Assembly (NCBI RefSeq): GCF_004122165.1
Contig: NZ_SBKO01000002.1
Location: 310,001 to 374,000, forward strand
Direction of reading: 5' to 3'
DNA from: Flavobacterium amnicola
GTDB lineage: Bacteria; Bacteroidota; Bacteroidia; Flavobacteriales; Flavobacteriaceae
Length of the DNA: 64,000 nucleotides
Of the stretch, positions 44,873 to 51,849 are shown one piece after another; within the stretch, counting starts at the first letter, position 1, and each line of letters begins with the position of its first letter. A program made the position numbers and the translations under genes. Below the pieces are notes generated by a model. That model was given only the letters and a program-made list of their open reading frames with translations. It did no database searches and was not told the origin of the DNA.

Positions 44873-44933
44873 ATATCTGACAGGTTTTTGAAATCTGTCA
44901 GATATAATTAGGTTTCAGAAACCCGTCAGATAT
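44873..44933. repeat. Palindromic intergenic repeat with three GTCAGATAT copies
   Basis: ATATCTGACAG (44873-44883) pairs with CTGTCAGATAT (44895-44905) in a perfect 11-bp stem, and a third copy GTCAGATAT follows at 44925-44933. GGTTTCAGAAACC (44911-44923) forms a smaller palindrome. It lies between the convergent purB and guaB genes and could act as a transcriptional stop or as a mobile palindrome of REP/flavobacterial intergenic type. Confidence 0.6.
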
Positions 44934-44940
44934 ATATCAG

Positions 44941-46413
44941 TTATCTCGAATAATTTGGCGCTTCTTTCGTAATTGTTACATTGTGTGGGTGACTTTCACC
45001 AATTCCACTAGCCGTAATACGTACAAATCGACCCGTAGCTTGAAGTGCTTCGATATCTTTTGATCCACAATACCCCATTCCAGCGCGAAGTCCACCAATA
45101 AACTGAAGCATACTTTCGTTTAATTCGCCTTTGTATGGAACACGTCCAACAATTCCTTCTGGAACTAATTTTTTCACATCGTCTTCTACATCTTGGAAAT
45201 AACGATCTTTAGAACCTTCTTTCATTGCTTCTACCGAACCCATTCCTCTATAGGACTTGAACTTACGTCCTTCAAAAATAATGGTCTCTCCCGGTGATTC
45301 TTTCGTTCCAGCTAATAATGAACCCAACATCACACAATCGGCTCCAGCAGCAATGGCTTTCGGAATATCACCCGTATAACGAATTCCACCATCAGCGATA
45401 ACGGGAACACCAGTCCCTTTTAAAGCGGCAGCCACTTCAAGCACGGCAGAGAACTGAGGAAAACCTACACCGGCAACCACACGTGTCGTACAAATCGAAC
45501 CCGGACCAATACCTACTTTCACTGCATCAGCGCCATTTTCGGCTAAATACAAAGCGGCTTCTGGAGTGGCAATGTTACCTACTACTACATCCAAATCAGG
45601 AAATGCGGCCTTTACTTGTTTTAATACATCTACCACCCCTTTGGTATGTCCGTGAGCCGTATCAATGATCACTGCATCCACACCTGCATTCACAAGCGCG
45701 GTAGCTCTTTCCACAGCATCGGCAGTAACACCTAAAGCAGCGGCTACACGCAAGCGACCAAATTTATCTTTATTAGCATTTGGTTTTTGAGTAAGTTTGG
45801 TAATATCTCTAAACGTGATTAATCCGACTAATTTATAGTCGCTATTCACTACTGGAAGTTTTTCAATCTTGTTTCCTTGTAAAATTTCTTCCGCTTGTCC
45901 AAGTGTAGTGCCTTCGGGAGCCGTTACCAAATTTTGTGAAGTCATTACTTCGGTAATCGCTCTTTCGTTATTTTTTTCGAAACGTAAATCTCTGTTGGTG
46001 ACAATTCCTTTTAATGTCATAGCATCATCCACAACTGGAATACCACCGATCCCATACTTGTGCATGGCTTCTTTAGCATCTCCAACGTTCGCATTTAAAG
46101 GTAAAGTCACAGGATCAATAATCATCCCACTCTCGGCACGTTTTACTTTGCGTACTTCGGCAGCCTGCTTTTTGATCGACATGTTTTTATGCAAAACACC
46201 AATCCCACCTTCTTGAGCCATAGCAATAGCCATAGCACTTTCGGTTACCGTATCCATAGCTGCAGACACGATAGGTGTATTTAATGTGATGTTTCTTGAA
46301 AATTTAGTTTGAATACTTACTTCGCGAGGAAGCACTTGAGAATAGTTAGGAATTAGCAGTACGTCGTCGTAAGTTAACCCTTCACCGATAATTTTAGTTG
46401 TGTGTGCGTTCAT
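44941..46413 (-). CDS. guaB: IMP dehydrogenase
   Basis: From the ATG at 46413 the protein is 490 residues. It oxidises IMP to XMP with NAD, the committed step to [16 protein letters not shown] carries the catalytic Cys, [19 protein letters not shown] the phosphate-binding loop, and KSYRGMGSV the active-site flap start. Two CBS domains sit at about 90-200. The longer frame (to 46503) would encode a hydrophobic extension, overlaps the divergent gene at 46488 and lies upstream of a -7 element TACATTTG (minus strand 46446-46439), so it is rejected. Confidence 0.96.
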   Translation of the reverse strand: MNAHTTKIIGEGLTYDDVLLIPNYSQVLPREVSIQTKFSRNITLNTPIVSAAMDTVTESAMAIAMAQEGGIGVLHKNMSIKKQAAEVRKVKRAESGMIIDPVTLPLNANVGDAKEAMHKYGIGGIPVVDDAMTLKGIVTNRDLRFEKNNERAITEVMTSQNLVTAPEGTTLGQAEEILQGNKIEKLPVVNSDYKLVGLITFRDITKLTQKPNANKDKFGRLRVAAALGVTADAVERATALVNAGVDAVIIDTAHGHTKGVVDVLKQVKAAFPDLDVVVGNIATPEAALYLAENGADAVKVGIGPGSICTTRVVAGVGFPQFSAVLEVAAALKGTGVPVIADGGIRYTGDIPKAIAAGADCVMLGSLLAGTKESPGETIIFEGRKFKSYRGMGSVEAMKEGSKDRYFQDVEDDVKKLVPEGIVGRVPYKGELNESMLQFIGGLRAGMGYCGSKDIEALQATGRFVRITASGIGESHPHNVTITKEAPNYSR

Positions 46414-46438
46414 TTGCAATTTGTAATTAAATTGCCAG

Positions 46439-46446
46439 CAAATGTA
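46439..46446 (-). promoter_or_regulatory. -7 element for guaB
   Basis: TACATTTG on the minus strand lies 25 bases upstream of the ATG at 46413. No TTG is found at the standard spacing. Confidence 0.4.
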
Positions 46447-46487
46447 CATAAAAAAAACGAAAAGATAATAAAAACAATTACCCTTAA

Positions 46488-47246
46488 ATGAATGCATTAT
46501 CATTACTAATATTCGAAATAGTTATTATTTCGGGAGCCATTCTTTTTTTACATAAACTACGCAATCATTTAGGGATTGGACTATTACTAATTTTCTTAGG
46601 AACCGTTCAATTTTATCAAACCGTTTTAGCTTCAAGTGTTTATAATGAAATTTTTGATGGAGTTGTGGTTTCTCCAGGTTCGGCTATTTTATTTACCTCA
46701 ACCTTATTCAGTGTCCTTTTAATTTTTCATACAGAAGGAGTTAAAGTCACACGAACAGCTATTTTTGGCGTTTTGCTTTCAAATGTGCTGTTATCCATAC
46801 TCTCCATAATTACCTTATACCAACTTAAAGTCGACGATTTCTCTGTTTTTCAAGATTATTTGAATGAAATTTTAAATTTTGATGTGACTTTGTTCTTAAT
46901 AGGAACTTGCTTGTTATTATTTGATTTGTTTTTAATTGTAATTATTTACCAATTTTTAAATCTGAAATTGAAAATGGTCAATACTATTTTTAAAATCTAT
47001 ATTCCTTTGAGTTTGGTTGCCTTATTTGATTCGGTGATGTTTTACGGAATTAACTTCTTCTCAATTGAAACCAACTTAAACTTATTGTTTTCCAACGTTA
47101 TTGGAAAACAAATTGCAACCCTTTTATTCAGTATTTTTTTGTTTTTCTATTTGAAATTTTCCAAATTATTATTGCCAAGAGAAATTCCCAACAATTTAGA
47201 CGATGTCATTGCTGTTTTTACCTTTGATGACAATAACGCTAAGTAA
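46488..47246 (+). CDS. Multi-pass membrane protein of unknown family
   Basis: This 252-residue protein has about seven hydrophobic segments (about 5-22, 27-50, 65-82, 92-112, 132-160, 168-190 and 205-230). There are few charged residues in the helices, and it ends in an acidic cytoplasmic-looking tail (NLDDVIAVFTFDDNNAK). SAILFTSTLFSVLLIFHTEGVKV is the most distinctive stretch and might hint at YhhQ/VUT-type transporter or 7TM sensor domains, but I cannot assign it. No kinase, PAS or GGDEF domain follows. It is divergent from guaB with a 74-base gap and stands alone on its strand. Confidence 0.65.
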   Translation: MNALSLLIFEIVIISGAILFLHKLRNHLGIGLLLIFLGTVQFYQTVLASSVYNEIFDGVVVSPGSAILFTSTLFSVLLIFHTEGVKVTRTAIFGVLLSNVLLSILSIITLYQLKVDDFSVFQDYLNEILNFDVTLFLIGTCLLLFDLFLIVIIYQFLNLKLKMVNTIFKIYIPLSLVALFDSVMFYGINFFSIETNLNLLFSNVIGKQIATLLFSIFLFFYLKFSKLLLPREIPNNLDDVIAVFTFDDNNAK

Positions 47247-47342
47247 TTAATGGTAAATGGTGAAAATTTTTAAAGCCATTATCTTAGAGAAAGTAATTTA
47301 ATTCTAAACTCCACTTGGAAAACAATTAGTTTAAAATAAAGA

Positions 47343-48344
47343 CTATTTTTTTATTAATTTGCCAACTTTAACCCCTTTAGAAGTTTCAACTTTTAAAAAG
47401 TACACTCCACTTTCAAATTTTTCCAATGAAATTGGTTGTTGATTTTTAGAAGTTTCAAAAAGTAATTGTCCCTTAATATCAAGCAATGTTATTTTTTTTA
47501 TTTCATTGTTTGCATCATTAATATAGATATTATCTGTTGTAGGGTTAGGGTAAAAAGTCACCAACTTACTATTTTCTACTATATTTTCTTGGTTGCTTAA
47601 AAGCAAATTGCTAGCCGTTGCTCGCATCTCAACATTATCATACAGCACAACCGAAGAATTGAAATTATTGGCACCTAATAAACAAAAATAGTCAACGGTT
47701 TTAGGATCAACATTAATGAGTGTTGCGCTAGCAATCACTTTATCAAAACCAGGGCCTTTAAATCGGGCTTCACCTGTAATTTTATTAAAACTCATTCCCA
47801 ATCGAACCCATGTGTTTTCAGGAAGAATAATTTCTGTATTGTTTAATTCAAAATAGTTATTGGTAGGGGTGCCATTAAGGTTACTATATACTAGCCCCAT
47901 TAGTTTATTTGTGTCGGTTTTAAAGTCGAAACCAGCAAGTATTTTATTATATGTATTGTCTAAAATTTTTAATCCATGCTCTGATTCAATACCTGAATCG
48001 TTACCTGTAAAAAAATCAAACTCAACTTCAACAATGTTGTTTCCAAAATTTCTATTTGGCCATAAATTAACAAAGTTATTACTCCATGCCGTTCTGTAAT
48101 CTGAAGTGAAAGAGTATCCCGTAACTTGAAGTGCTTTACCATTTGATGAATTAGAATCTATAATTTGGAAATCTGATAATAAAGAACAAAACGTATAATA
48201 CCCGCCTTGTCCAGGAACACTTCCTTGAACATCCCCCCCTAGGTTACCTATTTCTAAAGCCTCAAAATTATCATAAGAAAGTTGTTGGGCGTTTGCATTA
48301 ATTACAAAAAGAAAAATAACAAAAGTGTAAAATTTAGAAATCAT
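47343..48344 (-). CDS. T9SS-secreted beta-sandwich protein
   Basis: The 333-residue protein has a signal peptide (FYTFVIFLFVINANAQ) and a single jelly-roll-like domain of about 220 residues. FEALEIGNLGGDVQGSVPGQGG, VEVEFDFFTGND and ENTWVRLGMSFNKITGEARF resemble LamG or carbohydrate-binding folds. The C-terminal 75 residues form a T9SS type A sorting domain (TFYPNPTTDNIYIN ... GVYFLKVETSKGVKVG). It has no catalytic motif. It is probably an extracellular or surface-attached binding protein. No operon partner is apparent. Confidence 0.85.
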   Translation of the reverse strand: MISKFYTFVIFLFVINANAQQLSYDNFEALEIGNLGGDVQGSVPGQGGYYTFCSLLSDFQIIDSNSSNGKALQVTGYSFTSDYRTAWSNNFVNLWPNRNFGNNIVEVEFDFFTGNDSGIESEHGLKILDNTYNKILAGFDFKTDTNKLMGLVYSNLNGTPTNNYFELNNTEIILPENTWVRLGMSFNKITGEARFKGPGFDKVIASATLINVDPKTVDYFCLLGANNFNSSVVLYDNVEMRATASNLLLSNQENIVENSKLVTFYPNPTTDNIYINDANNEIKKITLLDIKGQLLFETSKNQQPISLEKFESGVYFLKVETSKGVKVGKLIKK

Positions 48345-48419
48345 GGTTTAATTGTACTTCGAATTTGGATCGCAAAAATAAAAATTGTGAAGTAAAACGA
48401 CAAAAAATAAATTCACTTA

Positions 48420-49283
48420 TTAGTGATACTTGGTAAAAATTTTTAAAGCTTCATTATAAGCACTTTCAAAACTCATGGCGCTTAAATTATGTGCTTCTTT
48501 TTGAGCCGTAAAATAGGAAAGCAACTTCTCTGTAGGCATGTTCCCTGTTAGTTTATCGGTAGCCATAGGACAACCTCCAAACCCTTGAATCGCTCCATCA
48601 AATCGAACGCATCCAGCTTTATAGGCAGCTTCTACCTTTTCATGCCATTTATCAGGCGTGGTATGCAAGTGCGCACCAAACTCAATTTGCGGATATTTCG
48701 GAATTAAATTGGAAAATAAATAATCAATCACTTCCGGAGTTGAAGTGCCGACTGTATCGGAAAGTGATAAAATCTTAACGCCCATGTTGGCCAATTTTTC
48801 GGTCCACTCGCCAACAATTTCAACATTCCAAAGATCTCCATACGGATTTCCAAAGCCCATCGAAATATACGTCACCACTTCCTTATTCGATTTATCAGCA
48901 ATATTTAAAATTTCCTGTAACGTCACCAATGATTCGGCTATCGTTTTATGGGTATTTCGCATCTGGAAATTCTCAGAAATGGAAAACGGAAAACCTAAAT
49001 ATTTAATTTCTGGATGAATGGAAGCATTTTCTGCTCCTTGCGTATTGGCAATAATTGCTAATAATTTACTTTCAGTCTTCGATAAATCTAACTTCGCTAA
49101 GACTTCGGCTGTGTCTTGCATTTGTGGAATGGCTTTTGCCGACACAAAACTTCCAAAATCAATCGTATCAAACCCTACACGCAATAACGATTGAATGTAT
49201 TGTACTTTTTTATCTGTAGGTATAAAATCCTTGATGCCTTGCATGGCATCTCGTGGACATTCGATAAGTTTGATTTTTTTCAT
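48420..49283 (-). CDS. Hydroxymethylglutaryl-CoA lyase-type enzyme
   Basis: The 287-residue DRE-TIM metallolyase has ECPRDAMQG (variant of the DRE/ECPRDG motif) and VGFDTIDFGSFVS. LSDTVGTSTPEV, FGAHLHTTPDKW (metal His-x-His) and the HMGCL loop GAIQGFGGCPMATDKLTGNMPTE contain the catalytic Cys. It likely cleaves HMG-CoA to acetyl-CoA and acetoacetate in leucine breakdown. The promoter lies so close to the ATG that the mRNA is probably leaderless. It is divergent from the SatD gene, and the operator-like repeats at 49335-49410 sit between them. Confidence 0.92.
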   Translation of the reverse strand: MKKIKLIECPRDAMQGIKDFIPTDKKVQYIQSLLRVGFDTIDFGSFVSAKAIPQMQDTAEVLAKLDLSKTESKLLAIIANTQGAENASIHPEIKYLGFPFSISENFQMRNTHKTIAESLVTLQEILNIADKSNKEVVTYISMGFGNPYGDLWNVEIVGEWTEKLANMGVKILSLSDTVGTSTPEVIDYLFSNLIPKYPQIEFGAHLHTTPDKWHEKVEAAYKAGCVRFDGAIQGFGGCPMATDKLTGNMPTEKLLSYFTAQKEAHNLSAMSFESAYNEALKIFTKYH

Positions 49284-49291
49284 TTCGAATC

Positions 49292-49320
49292 CAAAGATAC
49301 TAAAACTTATAAAGTTTCAA
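49292..49320 (-). promoter_or_regulatory. Promoter of the HMG-CoA lyase gene, apparently leaderless
   Basis: On the minus strand TTG (49320-49318) is followed after 18 bases by TATCTTTG (49299-49292), only 8 bases before the ATG (49283-49281). Confidence 0.6.
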
Positions 49321-49334
49321 AACTCATTTTTTCA

Positions 49335-49410
49335 TTACGTTATTCGGTAATAATTAAAAATATTACGTTATTTGGTAATAATTAAAAATATTACGTTATT
49401 TGGTAATATT
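49335..49410. repeat. Three tandem 28-base operator-like repeats
   Basis: Copies start at 49335, 49363 and 49391 (period exactly 28). Each core is ATTACGTTATTYGGTAAT with the outer inverted pair ATTAC/GTAAT, differing only by one C/T. The linker AATTAAAAATA separates copies. The third copy contains the TTG (-33) of the satD promoter, and the first is 15 bases from the HMG-CoA lyase -33 element. Confidence 0.85.
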
Positions 49411-49430
49411 AAATATCTTTTATATATTTG
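49400..49430 (+). promoter_or_regulatory. Promoter of the SatD-family gene, overlapping the third operator
   Basis: TTG (49400-49402) is followed after 20 bases by TATATTTG (49423-49430), 4 bases before the ATG (49435), so the mRNA is probably leaderless. The -33 lies inside the third repeat. Confidence 0.6.
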
Positions 49431-49434
49431 ATTT

Positions 49435-50046
49435 ATGACAAGTATAATTACAGGAGACATCATAAAGTCCAGAAAATTAAAAACTTCCGAGTGGATGGAG
49501 GGTTTTAAAACATTTCTAAGCACATTTGGAAAAAATCCAAGTGATTGGGAAATTTATCGTGGGGATGAATTTCAATTGGAAGTCAAAAATCCGAAAGAAG
49601 CCTTTATTGCTGCAATTCTTATTAAAACCTATTTAAAAAGCGTTAAGCTAGATGCTCGAATGAGTATTGGAATTGGCGATAAAAGTTATGATGCACAAAA
49701 AATTTCGGAGAGTAATGGCTCAGCATTTGTCTATTCTGGGGAAACATTTGAAAGTTTAAAAAAACAAAAAAACACGTTAGCGATTCAAACCAATAGTAAC
49801 GAATTCAATATTCAGATGAATTTATTATTCAAACTAGGGGTAACTATAGTAGACGGATGGTTGTCACAATCGGTGGAATTTGTCATAAGCGCATTACAAA
49901 ACCCGAATTTGTCACAAGAAGAATTAGGTCAAAAATTAAACATCAATCAAGCTGCTGTAAGTCGAAGAAGAAAAAGAGCACAATTCGATTTACTATTAGA
50001 ACTGAATGAATATTATAAATCCCAAGTAGCATTATTAAGCAAATGA
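49435..50046 (+). CDS. SatD family protein: palm-like domain with C-terminal HTH
   Basis: This 203-residue cytoplasmic protein opens with SIITGDIIKSRKL (Asp8), followed by EIYRGDEFQLEV (Asp44/Glu45) and RMSIGIGD. That spacing resembles the metal-binding strands of cyclase/GGDEF/palm folds, which is the general SatD pattern. Residues 155-195 (LSQEELGQKLNINQAAVSRRRKRAQ) form a clear DNA-binding HTH. It probably represses or senses through the upstream repeats. Nucleotide cyclase activity is conjecture. The stop overlaps the start of the DUF3307 gene by 4 bases (ATGA), so the two are translationally coupled. Confidence 0.85.
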   Translation: MTSIITGDIIKSRKLKTSEWMEGFKTFLSTFGKNPSDWEIYRGDEFQLEVKNPKEAFIAAILIKTYLKSVKLDARMSIGIGDKSYDAQKISESNGSAFVYSGETFESLKKQKNTLAIQTNSNEFNIQMNLLFKLGVTIVDGWLSQSVEFVISALQNPNLSQEELGQKLNINQAAVSRRRKRAQFDLLLELNEYYKSQVALLSK

Positions 50047-50750
50047 TTATAATCGTAAAAATACTACTCGCACACCTATTGGGTGATTTCATTTTTCAAC
50101 CGACTAAATGGGTAGAACATAAAGAAACGCATAAACTAAAAAGTAAATATCTTTATCTGCATAGTCTATTCCATGGAGTTCTGGCGGCACTATTCGTTTT
50201 TGAAACACAATTCATTTTATACGCAGTAGTTTTACTAATTATTCATGGAATAATTGATGCCCTTAAATTACATTTCCAAACGAACAAAACCAAAAGAGGA
50301 TGGTTTATTGCAGACCAAATGGCGCATTTAACTTCAATTGTAATCATAGGAATAGTATATCAAGACATGCTAATTGATTTTAGCATAATCCACCCAAATT
50401 ATTGGCTGCTTATTGTTGGAATCGTGTTCTTGACTAAACCCGCTTCAATACTTATACGAACACTGATTTCCATATGGGAACCTGAAAACAAAACCAATGA
50501 TGCATCGCTACAAAATGCAGGCAATTATATCGGAATTTTAGAACGATTATTTGTTTTTTGTTTTATTCTGATTAATCAATTTTCGGCGATTGGATTTTTA
50601 CTGGCCGCGAAATCAATATTTAGATTTGGCGACTTAACCGAAGCCAAAGACCGAAAATTAACCGAATACGTACTAATAGGCACAATGCTTAGTTTCGGAT
50701 TGGCTATTGCCATCGGATTAGTAACAAAATACTTATTTCATTCGATTTAA
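50043..50750 (+). CDS. DUF3307 membrane protein
   Basis: The 235-residue protein has about five or six membrane helices. [27 protein letters not shown] and ADQMAHLTS place conserved His, Asp and Gln residues near the membrane face, a pattern similar to integral-membrane metal-dependent hydrolases. [29 protein letters not shown] and [15 protein letters not shown] are typical of the DUF3307 C-terminus. It is coupled to the SatD gene in many bacteria. It presumably carries out the effector step of a SatD-controlled response, but no substrate is known. Its 3' end overlaps the convergent pyrD by 18 bases. Confidence 0.85.
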   Translation: MIIIVKILLAHLLGDFIFQPTKWVEHKETHKLKSKYLYLHSLFHGVLAALFVFETQFILYAVVLLIIHGIIDALKLHFQTNKTKRGWFIADQMAHLTSIVIIGIVYQDMLIDFSIIHPNYWLLIVGIVFLTKPASILIRTLISIWEPENKTNDASLQNAGNYIGILERLFVFCFILINQFSAIGFLLAAKSIFRFGDLTEAKDRKLTEYVLIGTMLSFGLAIAIGLVTKYLFHSI

Positions 50751-51755
50751 AACCGCTTTATTGATCGATTTTACCAAAGCTGGGCCTTCATAGATAAAAC
50801 CAGTATACAATTGAATTAGACTGGCTCCAGCTTCGAGTTTTTCTAATGCATCTTCTGGAGAATGAATTCCTCCTACTCCAATAATTGGAAAAGCCTTGTT
50901 GCTTTTTTCGGAAAGGAAACGAATCACTTCAGTGGAGCGCTGGGTTAATGGTTTTCCAGACAATCCTCCCATTTCAGATTTATTGACTGATTGTAACCCT
51001 TCTCTCGAAATGGTAGTATTGGTCGCAATAACACCTGCAATTTTAGTAACTGCAACAATATCAATAATATCCAGCAATTGCTCATCGGTTAAATCGGGTG
51101 CAATTTTAAGAAGAATAGGCTTTTGCTTGGGTTTCGTTACATTTTTATTCTGAAGGGTCTGCAAAAGTGCCGTTAATGGCTCCTTATCTTGCAAAGCTCT
51201 AAGGTTTGGAGTATTAGGCGAACTAACATTCACCACGAAATAATCCACATAATCATACAAAGCATCGAAACAAATTTCATAATCAGTAGTTGCTTCTTCG
51301 TTGGGTGTTAATTTGTTTTTACCAATATTTCCACCAATTAGAACACCTTTATTTTTCTTTAGTCGCTCAACCGCTTCTTGAACACCTCCATTATTGAAAC
51401 CCATTCGATTGATAATTGCCGAATCTTCTTTTAAACGAAACAAACGTTTTTTAGGATTTCCTTCTTGTCCTTTTGGTGTAAGCGTTCCAATTTCAATAAA
51501 ACCGAAACCTAAATTGGAAAGTTCTTGATACAACTTGGCATCTTTATCGAAACCAGCGGCTAAACCTACAGGATTTTTAAATTTCAATCCGAAGACTTCA
51601 CGCTCCAAACGTTTGTCATTGATTTCATATAAAGATTTGAAAATCGACGAAAAACCGGGAATTCTATTCAGAAAACGAATAAGAGAAAAGGTAAAATAAT
51701 GTACTTCTTCGGGATCAAACCAAAAAAGTATCGGACGAATGAGTAATTTGTACAT
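50733..51755 (-). CDS. pyrD: Dihydroorotate dehydrogenase (quinone), class 2
   Basis: From the ATG at 51755 the protein is 340 residues. It oxidises dihydroorotate in pyrimidine synthesis at the inner membrane and passes electrons to quinone. The N-terminal amphipathic segment ([18 protein letters not shown]) belongs to class 2. [34 protein letters not shown] (catalytic Ser), TNTTI and [16 protein letters not shown] (FMN phosphate) are all present. The longer TTG start at 51776 coincides with a -7-like TATTTTTG (51781-51774). Its 3' end overlaps the convergent DUF3307 gene. Confidence 0.96.
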   Translation of the reverse strand: MYKLLIRPILFWFDPEEVHYFTFSLIRFLNRIPGFSSIFKSLYEINDKRLEREVFGLKFKNPVGLAAGFDKDAKLYQELSNLGFGFIEIGTLTPKGQEGNPKKRLFRLKEDSAIINRMGFNNGGVQEAVERLKKNKGVLIGGNIGKNKLTPNEEATTDYEICFDALYDYVDYFVVNVSSPNTPNLRALQDKEPLTALLQTLQNKNVTKPKQKPILLKIAPDLTDEQLLDIIDIVAVTKIAGVIATNTTISREGLQSVNKSEMGGLSGKPLTQRSTEVIRFLSEKSNKAFPIIGVGGIHSPEDALEKLEAGASLIQLYTGFIYEGPALVKSINKAVLNRMK

Positions 51756-51817
51756 AGTTGTGGTATTGTGGTGCAAAAATAGAAATTAGTAGTCAGAATT
51801 CAGAATATTTAAAACAA

Positions 51818-51846
51818 AAAATCCCAAGTCTTATACTTGGGATTTT
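51818..51846 (-). terminator. Terminator of valS
   Basis: AAAATCCCAAGT (51818-51829) pairs with ACTTGGGATTTT (51835-51846), followed on the minus strand by a T-rich run. It separates valS from pyrD. Confidence 0.85.
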
Positions 51847-51849
51847 CTT

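Noticed and set aside
46414..46503. N-terminal hydrophobic extension of guaB
   Set aside because: It would overlap the divergent gene at 46488 and start upstream of the -7 element; IMP dehydrogenase has no such extension.
49335..49410. Possible CRISPR array
   Set aside because: Only three units and no unique spacers: the period equals the repeat itself, and no cas genes are nearby. Operator repeats fit better.
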